NCBI GenBank assembly: GCA_028287415.1
Contig: JAQBPS010000483.1
Span: forward strand, 1-7,271
Origin: Bacillota bacterium
GTDB taxonomy: Bacteria > Bacillota > Sulfobacillia > Symbiobacteriales > Symbiobacteriaceae
Reading direction: 5' to 3'
Length of the DNA: 7,271 nt
Part shown: piece after piece, positions 1-5,910 of the stretch
How the letters are laid out: every line of letters starts with the position of its first letter
How positions within the stretch are numbered: position 1 is the first letter of the stretch
Position numbers and translations under genes: made by a program
The notes under the pieces: model-generated
Database searches by the model: none
The model's input: the letters and a program-made list of their open reading frames with translations, nothing else
Told to the model about the DNA's origin: nothing

Positions 1-456
1 GGGCTGTGGACCCGCATGACGGCCCGGGGCGTGGCGCTGGGGGCCGGCACGCTGCTGCTGTTCGGTGCGCTGCTGGGCGCCACGGGCAACCTGGCGCTGG
101 CCCGGTCAGCGGCCCTGGCCAGCCTGATCACCAGCAAGCTGCTCTACCTGCTGGAGGTGCGGCGCGATGAAGCGGGTCGCCGGGGACTCCAGCCGAACCC
201 GGTGCTGGCGGGCGCCATTGGCCTCTCCGCAGTGCTGTTCATGGGCACGCTTTATGTACCGGCCCTGCAGCCCTTCTTCAAGACAGTGGCGCTCGGGGCC
301 CGCGAATGGCTGGGTGCCGCGGCGGTGACCGCCGCGGGGGTCCTGCTGGAACGAGTGGTCAGCGGGAGGCAAGTGGACCCGGAGCAATCCGGGTCCACCC
401 CCGCGTTTAGTGCCATTCCCAGACCGCCAGTGCCAGGAGCAGCGCCGTTGCGATGA
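1..456 (+). CDS. Cation-transporting P-type ATPase, C-terminal part (5' end outside window)
   Basis: This is the C-terminal membrane domain of an ATP-driven cation pump (P-type ATPase, Ca2+-ATPase-like subgroup) of the cytoplasmic membrane. The frame is open from base 1, so the start, phosphorylation site and nucleotide-binding domain lie outside the window. The visible 151 residues hold four hydrophobic segments that fit M7 to M10: about residues 10-30, 33-51, 63-86 and 98-116. The order 'NPVLAGAIGLSAVLF', then 'YVPALQPFFKTVAL', then 'REWLG' is the usual pattern of the cation-ATPase C-terminal domain (NP at the start of M9, YVPxLQxxFxTVxL before M10). The roughly 35-residue tail after M10 is rich in Pro, Gly and Ser and looks like non-conserved sequence. 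It is read partly from DNA that is antisense to the end of ytaF. The ion cannot be decided from this fragment; Ca2+ is the default guess. Confidence 0.85.
   Translation, partial: GLWTRMTARGVALGAGTLLLFGALLGATGNLALARSAALASLITSKLLYLLEVRRDEAGRRGLQPNPVLAGAIGLSAVLFMGTLYVPALQPFFKTVALGAREWLGAAAVTAAGVLLERVVSGRQVDPEQSGSTPAFSAIPRPPVPGAAPLR
373..398 (-). terminator. Hairpin downstream of ytaF, probable terminator
   Basis: A perfect 10-bp inverted repeat (GTGGACCCGG at 373-382, CCGGGTCCAC at 389-398) encloses a 6-nt loop. It begins about 8 nt after the ytaF stop codon (407-409) on the minus strand, which is where an intrinsic terminator would sit. The downstream tract on that strand (CTTGCC) is poor in T, so termination may be inefficient or need a factor. 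The hairpin lies wholly inside the C-terminal coding sequence of the plus-strand ATPase gene. Confidence 0.55.
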
Positions 457-1051
457 AGCTGGCACCCCTGCCCAACCAGCGAGCCGTAACAGTTCTGCCC
501 AGCCAGCCGCCCACCGCGATTGTGATCCATGAACCGGCTGCTGTGACCAGGGCGACCGGCAGCACCGGGTAATGGCTCAGACCGCCGCCCAGACCGATGC
601 CCAGGTTGTTGAGGCTCAGGGCGATGCCCAGCAGCAGCGCCTCCTTGCGCTCAATGCTCCCGGTGCGGTCGAGGTCGGCTTTGGAGGGATCCCGCAGGAT
701 CTCGAGGAACAGGCCGGGTCCGCCCAGCGGCACCCGCAGAATCCGCTGCGGTCCGTCGCCTGCCGGTTCGTCAAACCGTTCCAGCCAGGCCTGCACCCCG
801 ACCCAGAGGCCCACCAGAAAGAGGATGACCGCCCCAATGTGGCTGGCGGTCTGGACAGCCAGGATTTGGCCCGCCACATTGCCCAGGGCGGTCGCCCCTG
901 CGGTGGCCAGCAGTGCGACCCCGGCGATGATCGTATTGGCCTTCCAGTCTACGCGCACACCTCTTATGCCGTAGGAGAGACCCACGCCCAAATTATCCAG
1001 GTTTGCACCCAGACCGAGCAACAAAACGAACGCCCAAGCCAGGTTGATCAT
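407..1051 (-). CDS. ytaF: Sporulation membrane protein YtaF (MntP/DUF204-related)
   Basis: A polytopic membrane protein of the YtaF family, found in endospore formers and related to the MntP manganese exporters; the biochemical role of YtaF is not established. With the ATG start it has 214 residues, close to the usual length of about 210. It consists of two related halves: 'NLDNLGVGLSYGIRG' near residues 17-31 and 'SLNNLGIGLGGGL' near 146-158. These are joined by a hydrophilic linker holding the family-typical 'DPSKADLDRTG' (121-131). About six membrane segments are visible. I chose the ATG at 1049-1051 because hydrophobic sequence begins there directly and GAGGGAG precedes it. A TTG at 1076-1078, nine codons upstream with AGGGA before it, is an alternative start. 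The last 50 bp overlap the convergent ATPase gene. The gene follows the terminator of the five-gene ABC unit, so it probably has its own promoter in 1052-1149, but I see no convincing one. Confidence 0.88.
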   Translation of the reverse strand: MINLAWAFVLLLGLGANLDNLGVGLSYGIRGVRVDWKANTIIAGVALLATAGATALGNVAGQILAVQTASHIGAVILFLVGLWVGVQAWLERFDEPAGDGPQRILRVPLGGPGLFLEILRDPSKADLDRTGSIERKEALLLGIALSLNNLGIGLGGGLSHYPVLPVALVTAAGSWITIAVGGWLGRTVTARWLGRGASFIATALLLALAVWEWH

Positions 1052-1149
1052 CTCCCTCGCCAGTTGCTGCTGGCACAATGACTTTCATCCCTATGCCGCG
1101 GGACGGGCGCGGTGTGCCTGTCCGGGCCCGACCCGGCCCTACGAAATCG

Positions 1150-1180
1150 GAGGAGGCGCCCCGCAAGCGGGCGCCCCCTC
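1150..1180 (-). terminator. GC-rich hairpin ending the five-gene ABC unit
   Basis: On the minus strand, 1180-1150 can fold into a stem of about 13-14 bp. The arms share the self-complementary GGCGCC (1170-1175 with 1155-1160), extended outward by GAGG/CCTC-type pairs and inward by CGC/GCG around a tiny TT-centred loop, with one bulged base. The stem starts within the stop codon of the small membrane protein (TGA, complement of 1179-1181). The sequence after it (CGATTTCG) has only a short T run. It is probably an intrinsic terminator separating this unit from ytaF. Confidence 0.6.
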
Positions 1181-1568
1181 AGTCGTCAGCTTTGCTGTGC
1201 GGCGTGCCGTTGAACGAGTCCACCAGACTCCTCGCCGCAAGTCCGTGTTCGACTGCCTCCAGAGCGACGGGGATCACGGCGGCGACCGTGGGCGCCGCAG
1301 TGGCTGCCGCAGCGCCCGCTCCGCCCGCCGGGGCGGTGGCGGCTGCGGCAGCGGCGCCGAGGGCCGCGGAGCCGATCACCAGACCGGGATGCTCCCGGGC
1401 CTCCGCGACAATGTCCCTGAGGCCCTGCCCGATCTGTTCGCCCCACGCACCAACCCGCTTGCGCATCCGCGGCATCAGCAAGACCGCCGCAACCACGCCC
1501 ACACCGATCCCCAGCCAGGTCCCACCGATTGCTTCCAGAACCGATCCTTCCCAGAAACGGCGCAGCAC
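1179..1568 (-). CDS. Small Ala/Gly-rich membrane-associated protein, function unknown
   Basis: I do not recognise this 129-residue protein. The start is the GTG at 1566-1568, because AGGAGG (1576-1581) lies 7 nt upstream; longer in-frame starts would place this site inside the gene. Residues 1-14 are amphipathic. Residues 15-33 form one clear membrane segment ('GGTWLGIGVGVVAAVLLMP'), followed by a basic stretch (RMRKR, 34-38) suggesting the following part is cytoplasmic. A short charged helix follows (about 43-60). Residues 62-105 are low-complexity Ala/Gly/Pro, hydrophobic enough to insert in or lie on a membrane. The C-terminus is hydrophilic (about 106-129). It is the last gene of the ABC unit, 66 bp after the DUF4340-like gene, and is followed by a hairpin. 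Membership of the operon is inferred from strand, spacing and the terminator. Strong length and base bias make a distant homology call by eye unsafe. Confidence 0.65.
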   Translation of the reverse strand: MLRRFWEGSVLEAIGGTWLGIGVGVVAAVLLMPRMRKRVGAWGEQIGQGLRDIVAEAREHPGLVIGSAALGAAAAAATAPAGGAGAAAATAAPTVAAVIPVALEAVEHGLAARSLVDSFNGTPHSKADD

Positions 1569-1634
1569 AGCCTCTCCTCCTCGCGCTCTAGGGTGCGCGC
1601 CCCGCAATCGGGTTAGCCGAGCCGACCGGGACCT

Positions 1635-2117
1635 TCACTGCTTGAGCCAGTCCTGCTTGTGTCGGGGCAGGTAGGTGCCAAGGCTGCTGTCGATCAAGTA
1701 GACGGTCTCTGAACCGGACCAGCGGGCGTAATAGCCCTTCACAGCCGGATTGAGCGCCCCGATCTCGAGCGCCGGTCCCTGACCGTTCAGCCTGATCCGC
1801 CACTGCGGCTTGGCCAGCCCGTACTGGGCGAGGTCCGCTACGTGCTCAGCCACCTTCTGCGTGGCCGCCAGCGGGCAGCAGTGTTCACGGAAAGCAGCGA
1901 CCGCCGCCTGTTGCAGGCCCGCCTTCTCGACGGTCAGCGCAAACGTCGGCGCCACAATCTCGATTCGTTTGATCTCCTCCTGCCGGAGGCTTACCAGCTG
2001 TTCGGCGGGCGGCGCCGCCGGCCCCACGCGGGATGGCCGCTGCGGGCCGTAGAGCACCAGCCCCAGCAGGGCCACAAAGAGAATCACTGCGCTCATCGTC
2101 GGGAAAATGCGTTTCAC
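1635..2117 (-). CDS. Short DUF4340-like membrane-anchored protein
   Basis: This is an auxiliary protein of the Gld-like ABC transporter set. DUF4340 proteins are commonly encoded directly after GldG-like genes; their molecular role is unknown. The 160-residue product has an N-terminal membrane segment (about residues 8-23) with positive charges before it, so the rest should face outside. The body carries features I associate with DUF4340: 'ALTVEKAG' (60-67), 'YGLAKPQWRIRL' (99-110), 'LEIG' (117-120), 'NPAVKGYYARW' (123-133) and 'VYLID' (139-143). Many DUF4340 proteins have 300 or more residues with repeated modules, so this is a short single-module version. I chose GTG at 2115-2117, which precedes 'KRIFPTM' and has GGAAG about 10 nt upstream. 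Only 16 nt separate it from the GldG-like stop, supporting one transcript. A Cys-Cys pair (80-81) is present, of unknown relevance. Confidence 0.72.
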   Translation of the reverse strand: MKRIFPTMSAVILFVALLGLVLYGPQRPSRVGPAAPPAEQLVSLRQEEIKRIEIVAPTFALTVEKAGLQQAAVAAFREHCCPLAATQKVAEHVADLAQYGLAKPQWRIRLNGQGPALEIGALNPAVKGYYARWSGSETVYLIDSSLGTYLPRHKQDWLKQ

Positions 2118-2133
2118 AGTGACACCACTTCCG

Positions 2134-3561
2134 TTACAGATGGCGGCGGCGATACCAGACCGCACCGCCCGCCATCAGGAACAGCAGGGGAATCGCGACA
2201 ACCGTCGCCAGGAAGATCCCGACCGCCGCATTGTTCGTGAGCAACAGCGGCGCCGCCAGCGCTTCCCGTGCCCGCAGGGTTACAGCCTCGCCCCTGTCGG
2301 CCAGCCAGCCCAGGGCGCCCATGGTGAAGCCCAGATTGCCTTGCAGCTGGAGTGCGTCATCGGTCGCAAAAGCGGATGAGCCGATCACCACGAGGCGCCC
2401 CGCCGGCTTTGAAGGGGATGCGCTTGGGGCTCGGGTCACGGCGAGCGCCATGGTGAGGGGGCCGGTAGTGTCCCGGGTATCCATGCGCGCCGGCTCCTTC
2501 TGGTTGGTTTCGCCCCACGCCTTGCCCGAGGAGACCAGCAGATCGTTGTACCCCAGGCCCTGCTCCTCCGGGCCGTGGACCAGGCTGCGGGCCCCCGGCA
2601 TCACCATCGCGAGGCGGGCCTTGGCCACCCTGGTGGTAATTGGGTGGTAGCGATAGTCGGGTACCGGGGCGGTCGGGTCGTACATGTAGTGCCGCGCCGG
2701 GTCCACGACGATGTCGTGGCGGGCCGTGACGCCCCATGTCTTGAGCCAGCCCTCCAGCCGCGGGAGTTGCTGGCCGGGTGGCAGCATCACCAGCAGCTTG
2801 CCGCCCTTCTGGTCGCTCCACTGCCCGATCAGGTCGATTTCTTGCTGTGCGAAGTCCCGCACGGGGCCGGGGATCACGAGCAGGTCGGCGTCAGCCGGGA
2901 CGGCTGGCTGTGTGGCGAAGTTGAGCGGTGCGGGCACGTAACCCCCGTCGTGCAGCTGCCGTTGGAGGGCGGTGAGCTCCTTCTCGCCGTGGCCTTCCAG
3001 GAAGTACGCCTTCGGGCTGTGCGGGGAGGTCAGGCGCAGCAGGCCATTCGTCAGCGCCTGCTCACCGGTCGCCTGCGGGCGCCCCGCCGGGTCCATGCCG
3101 CCCATCACGTCCCACTGGTCCAGCTTTTCGTGCTTCTCCCCGTAGATCAGCACCGTAGTGCCGGGGGTGCTCACATCGTAGCGCTGTACCAGCGATGGGT
3201 TCGCCGCCGGGTCGACCGCCTGCCAGCTGAAATGGCCCTTGCTCGCCGCGGCGTACTCCTTGAGCAGATCGGTGAGGTGCTGCTCCCCCGGGCTGTCGCC
3301 CGTGTAGAAGCCCAGGGCCGATACCGGGCCGGGCAGCCCCGCCAGCACCGCTTTCGTCTCCGGTGCCAGGGTAAAGGCCTTCGCCACCGTGGCGTCGTAC
3401 CGCCAGGGGAACCGCGCCGCAAGCACGTTGACCAGCACCAGCGCGCCGACCACCGCGGCGGTATAGATCCGCGCACTCAGCCAGCGGCCGCCGGGGCGGA
3501 CGGCCCACCCCGTGGCTGGCAGCAGCCGGAAGCCTGAGCGAAAAAGCTTTGGTAGTGTCAT
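2134..3561 (-). CDS. GldG-like ABC transporter auxiliary membrane protein
   Basis: This is the auxiliary extracytoplasmic subunit of a Gld-type ABC system (ABC_transp_aux / GldG family), 475 residues. After a basic, probably cytoplasmic N-terminus comes a membrane segment (about residues 32-50). A long external part begins with the typical 'WRYDATVAKAFTLAPETKAVL' region and contains 'VDPAANPSLVQRYDV' (117-130). It continues with the family hallmark 'YFLEGHGE' (186-193) and 'LLVIPGP' (227-233). A second membrane segment (about 445-467) is followed by a basic tail (YRRRHL). The topology is two anchors around a large external domain. The ATG at 3559-3561 is well supported: AGGAGG (3568-3573) lies 6 nt upstream and overlaps the permease stop codon (TAG, 3572-3574), so translation is probably coupled to the permease. 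In Bacteroidetes GldG works with GldA and GldF in gliding; I infer only a partner role for the permease here, not gliding. Confidence 0.85.
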   Translation of the reverse strand: MTLPKLFRSGFRLLPATGWAVRPGGRWLSARIYTAAVVGALVLVNVLAARFPWRYDATVAKAFTLAPETKAVLAGLPGPVSALGFYTGDSPGEQHLTDLLKEYAAASKGHFSWQAVDPAANPSLVQRYDVSTPGTTVLIYGEKHEKLDQWDVMGGMDPAGRPQATGEQALTNGLLRLTSPHSPKAYFLEGHGEKELTALQRQLHDGGYVPAPLNFATQPAVPADADLLVIPGPVRDFAQQEIDLIGQWSDQKGGKLLVMLPPGQQLPRLEGWLKTWGVTARHDIVVDPARHYMYDPTAPVPDYRYHPITTRVAKARLAMVMPGARSLVHGPEEQGLGYNDLLVSSGKAWGETNQKEPARMDTRDTTGPLTMALAVTRAPSASPSKPAGRLVVIGSSAFATDDALQLQGNLGFTMGALGWLADRGEAVTLRAREALAAPLLLTNNAAVGIFLATVVAIPLLFLMAGGAVWYRRRHL

Positions 3562-3571
3562 GGTTCGCCTC

Positions 3572-4282
3572 CTAGCGCGTCCGGGTGCTCTCCAGCCGCC
3601 GTGCGGTCAGGAAGAGAAATCCGGCGATCAGGGTCAGGAAGTAGAGGCCGTGCGACGTGTCCAGCAGTCCCTTGCTGAAGTCCTGGTAGTGGGTCGTGAA
3701 CGAGAGGTAGGTCAGGACGGGCGCCCACCCCGGGGGCAGCGCACCGCCGGCCCAGGCGCTGATCCAGAAGCCCAGCAGCATGGCAAAGGCGCTGATTGCC
3801 GCCAGCATCTGGCTGTCGGTCAGGCTGGATGCGTACAGGCCAACCGCCAGCGCCGCCCCGCCAAACAGGAGCAGGCCGAGGTAGCCGGTCAGCACGGCGG
3901 CCCAATCTAACGGTCCCCATACCGCCAGCATCACCGGGTACAGCAGCGTGACCGCAAGGTAAGCGCTGAACAGCAGCAGGGCGGCCAGGTACTTGGCCAC
4001 GACAATCTGCGCCGTCGAAAGGGGGGCGGTCATGAGCAGTTCGTCGGTGCCCTGCTTTCGTTCTTCGGCCCACAGGCGTGAGGTGAGTGCGGGGAGCAGG
4101 AAAAGGAAGAGCACGGCCACTTCGCTCAGCACCGGACGCATGTCCGCCTGGCGGACGGCAATCACATACGTACTGAAGAAGTAACCCGAGATCAGCAGAA
4201 AGAGCGCCAGCACTATGTAGGCCGAGGGCGACAGGAAGTAGGCGCCCAGCTCCCGCCTGGTGAGTGACCACAGCTTGCTCAT
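3572..4282 (-). CDS. ABC-2 type permease, GldF-like
   Basis: This is the membrane channel subunit of the ABC system, 236 residues, the usual length for this class. About six hydrophobic segments are visible (about residues 21-43, 52-70, 96-118, 124-150, 158-178 and 213-228). Between the second and third lies the conserved cytoplasmic stretch 'EERKQGTDELLMTAPLS' (73-89), typical of GldF/NosY-like ABC-2 permeases, where it precedes the coupling region facing the ATPase. 'LYASSLTDSQMLAA' (about 148-161) is another family-like stretch. The start ATG (4280-4282) overlaps the stop of the ATPase gene in an ATGA arrangement, which predicts tightly coupled translation and a stoichiometric complex. The substrate cannot be read from the sequence. 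Confidence 0.87.
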   Translation of the reverse strand: MSKLWSLTRRELGAYFLSPSAYIVLALFLLISGYFFSTYVIAVRQADMRPVLSEVAVLFLFLLPALTSRLWAEERKQGTDELLMTAPLSTAQIVVAKYLAALLLFSAYLAVTLLYPVMLAVWGPLDWAAVLTGYLGLLLFGGAALAVGLYASSLTDSQMLAAISAFAMLLGFWISAWAGGALPPGWAPVLTYLSFTTHYQDFSKGLLDTSHGLYFLTLIAGFLFLTARRLESTRTR

Positions 4283-5253
4283 GCCACCCCACCCCCCGCT
4301 GCATGTTCATCGGTAATCAGCCGCAGGAAGACATCCTCCAGGCTGAGGGCGACGGGCGTCAGTTCGAGGAGCGGCAGTCTGGCTCCGGCGAGCCGGTAGA
4401 ACAGGTCAGGGCGGATGTCCATGTCACTGGCGGAGTCGATCTCGAGTCGTGCCCCGGCGACCTCCGCACGGGTCACCCCGGGGACGCCACGGGCTATCAC
4501 CGCCGCCTGCTCCAGGTCACCGAACACCTGCACCCGGTAGCGGCGTGAGTCCTGAAAGCGCTGCGAGAGCCGATCGGGCCGGTCCTCGGCCAGCACCCGC
4601 CCCCGGTCCATGACCAGCACGCGCTGGCAGAGCAGCTGCACCTCGGGCAGGATGTGTGAGCTCAGGATCACCGTGCGCTCCCGGCCCAGCCGTTGGATCA
4701 AGGCCCGGATTTCGCTGACCTGGATGGGATCCAGCCCGGTGGTCGGCTCATCCAGCACCAGCACCGCCGGATCGTGAACGATCGCCTGCGCAAGCCCCGC
4801 CCTTTGCTGGAAACCCCGGGAGAGGTTGCCCAGCAGCCGGCCGGCGACCTCCTTCAAGCCGGTCGCTTCGAGCACCTCGCCGACCCGCTGCCGCCGAACC
4901 GCCGCCGAAACACCGCGCAGTGCGGCCGCGAAGTCGACGTAGGCCTGCACCGTCATCTCCCGGTAAAGCGGAGGCCTGTCCGGCAGGTAGCCGAGCCGGG
5001 CCCGGACCGCCGCCGGGTTTTCCCACAGATCAATGCCGTCAATGCGAATCGTGCCGCTGCTTGGCGTCAGATAGCCGGTCAGCATGCGCAGTGTGGTCGA
5101 CTTCCCGGCGCCGTTGGGTCCCAGCAGTCCGAGAATCTCGCCGCTGCCGACGCTGAACGTGAGCGCTTTTACGCCCGTTTTCGATCCATAGCTTTTGGAT
5201 ATCCCGGTCACCTCAATCATGCAGGAGCAGGCCGCCTTTCCTGGGTCATTCAT
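4279..5253 (-). CDS. ABC transporter ATP-binding protein, GldA-like
   Basis: This cytoplasmic ATPase energises the adjoining permease. It is 324 residues with the ATG at 5251-5253, preceded by GAGGGG close to the start; an ATG 11 codons downstream (5218-5220) lacks a ribosome binding site. All core motifs are present: Walker A 'GPNGAGKST' (45-53), signature 'LSRGFQQR' (144-151), Walker B 'VLVLDEP' (164-170) with the catalytic Glu at 169, D-loop 'GLDP', and switch His in 'SSHIL' (200). The signature LSRGF in place of LSGGQ, and 'GYLPDRPPLY' where many ABC proteins have a Q-loop Gln, are both usual in the GldA/CcmA-like branch, so they do not suggest inactivity. The C-terminal 90 or so residues form an accessory domain seen in drug-exporter-like ATPases. 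It is the first gene of the five-gene unit. I see no convincing promoter between the upstream hairpin and the start. Confidence 0.92.
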   Translation of the reverse strand: MNDPGKAACSCMIEVTGISKSYGSKTGVKALTFSVGSGEILGLLGPNGAGKSTTLRMLTGYLTPSSGTIRIDGIDLWENPAAVRARLGYLPDRPPLYREMTVQAYVDFAAALRGVSAAVRRQRVGEVLEATGLKEVAGRLLGNLSRGFQQRAGLAQAIVHDPAVLVLDEPTTGLDPIQVSEIRALIQRLGRERTVILSSHILPEVQLLCQRVLVMDRGRVLAEDRPDRLSQRFQDSRRYRVQVFGDLEQAAVIARGVPGVTRAEVAGARLEIDSASDMDIRPDLFYRLAGARLPLLELTPVALSLEDVFLRLITDEHAAGGGVA

Positions 5254-5290
5254 GTCCCCTCTAAGCGTGGCAAATGAAATGGAGAAATAT

Positions 5291-5340
5291 TCCCCGCTGT
5301 TCACGGCCGGCATCGCGAAGCCGGCAGCGATCAGCGGGGA
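5291..5340 (-). terminator. Hairpin between the CPKCG gene and the ABC unit
   Basis: A perfect 9-bp outer stem (TCCCCGCTG at 5291-5299, CAGCGGGGA at 5332-5340) and an inner GCCGGC/GCCGGC stem (5306-5311, 5320-5325) enclose an 8-nt loop. The two stems are separated by a partly paired internal loop. It starts about 15 nt after the stop of the minus-strand CPKCG gene, and AATATTTCTCC follows it on that strand. This fits a weak intrinsic terminator, or an attenuator if the two neighbours share a transcript. On the plus strand it is followed by TTTTC, but no plus-strand gene ends here. Confidence 0.55.
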
Positions 5341-5354
5341 TTTTCAGAAGCAGA

Positions 5355-5858
5355 TCATCCGTGCTTGCCAAAGTTGAACAGGTAATCGATTTGTTCGCGG
5401 CACCATTCAATGCCCAGCGTTTTGCCCAGGTGCACCCTGGCCTGCCCGGGATCGTCGGGGTGCTGACGTTCCAGCTCCTTGAGCCGCTCGGCGTAAATGC
5501 CCCGCACAGTCAACAGCGTGTGGTAGCCCTCCTTGCGCAGGCTCTCCCGCTCCGCTTGCCGGTCGTGGTCCCGCTGGATGCGCTCCTCCACGACCGTATC
5601 GATCAAACTCTCCAGAAATCTGCCCCGCTGGAAGCGGACCTGCCAATACTCCGGTGCGGTGTCCGGAATGGGCACGAGGCTATGGTCTGCATGGTGGATC
5701 AGGAATTTGCCGAGGAGCAGATCGCTATTGAGGTGGGCGTTCAAGGTCAGGCTGTGCTCCCCCTGAAAATGCCCCCCTTGGGACAGGAACCGGTGGAGTC
5801 CGGTCCATTCACCGCATTTCGGGCAGTAGAGAATCCAGTCCCGATCGGCCAGTTGCAT
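5355..5858 (-). CDS. Hypothetical protein with N-terminal CPKCG knuckle
   Basis: I do not recognise this 167-residue protein. The start ATG (5856-5858) is well supported by GAGGTGAT (5865-5872) 6 nt upstream; the frame is open further upstream but without another good site. The N-terminus has 'YCPKCGEWTG' (11-20), a zinc-knuckle half-site. No second CxxC follows; the only other Cys is at 153, so a bound metal would need His ligands (His 22, 30, 35 and 42 are near) or a second subunit. Residues about 45-85 look like a mixed alpha/beta domain. Residues about 84-132 are a long, strongly charged helical stretch (EERIQRDHDRQAERESLRKE region) that could be a coiled coil. There is no signal peptide or membrane segment, so it should be cytoplasmic. 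It diverges from groES across 119 bp and is followed by a hairpin, so it may be a single-gene transcript. A possible sporulation-type -10 element lies just upstream. Confidence 0.75.
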   Translation of the reverse strand: MQLADRDWILYCPKCGEWTGLHRFLSQGGHFQGEHSLTLNAHLNSDLLLGKFLIHHADHSLVPIPDTAPEYWQVRFQRGRFLESLIDTVVEERIQRDHDRQAERESLRKEGYHTLLTVRGIYAERLKELERQHPDDPGQARVHLGKTLGIEWCREQIDYLFNFGKHG

Positions 5859-5890
5859 GTCCAGATCACCTCGCGATCCAGTTACCGTAA

Positions 5891-5899
5891 TAGTGTATG
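5891..5899 (-). promoter_or_regulatory. Candidate -10 element for the CPKCG gene (SigE/SigK-like)
   Basis: On the minus strand this reads CATACACTA. It matches the Bacillus SigK -10 pattern CATAnnnTA and the SigE -10 pattern CATACAnT. A start about 7 nt downstream would give a leader of roughly 26 nt containing the ribosome binding site, which is sensible geometry. No good -35 match for either sigma factor is seen at the expected distance, so this is a weak call. The overlapping TACACT is a 4 of 6 match to a SigA -10, also without a good -35. Confidence 0.25.
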
Positions 5900-5910
5900 T
5901 ACCCGGGAAT

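Noticed and set aside
572..1081. Long plus-strand open frames opposite ytaF (about 170 and 125 codons)
   Set aside because: They are antisense to a confident YtaF gene, lack a good ribosome binding site, and their low-complexity Gln/Arg/Pro composition is typical of high-GC shadow frames.
1078..1674. Two overlapping plus-strand frames of about 190-198 codons opposite the small membrane protein gene
   Set aside because: Their Ala/Pro/Arg-rich composition mirrors the repetitive minus-strand gene. The minus frame has AGGAGG at proper spacing and a membrane helix; the plus frames cross the terminator hairpin and have no comparable signals.
2575..3537. A 320-codon plus-strand open frame opposite the GldG-like gene
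   Set aside because: It is long only because of the high GC content. The minus-strand frame has the GldG hallmarks, membrane segments and a perfect ribosome binding site; the plus product is Arg/His/Gln-rich with no recognisable motif.
4693..5277. A 194-codon plus-strand open frame opposite the ABC ATPase gene
   Set aside because: The minus strand carries all ABC ATPase motifs in frame; this is a shadow frame.
5260..5285. SigG-like promoter (GAATA ... CACGCTTA) before the ABC ATPase gene on the minus strand
   Set aside because: The -10 match is poor, and a start at the expected distance would fall at or after the ribosome binding site.
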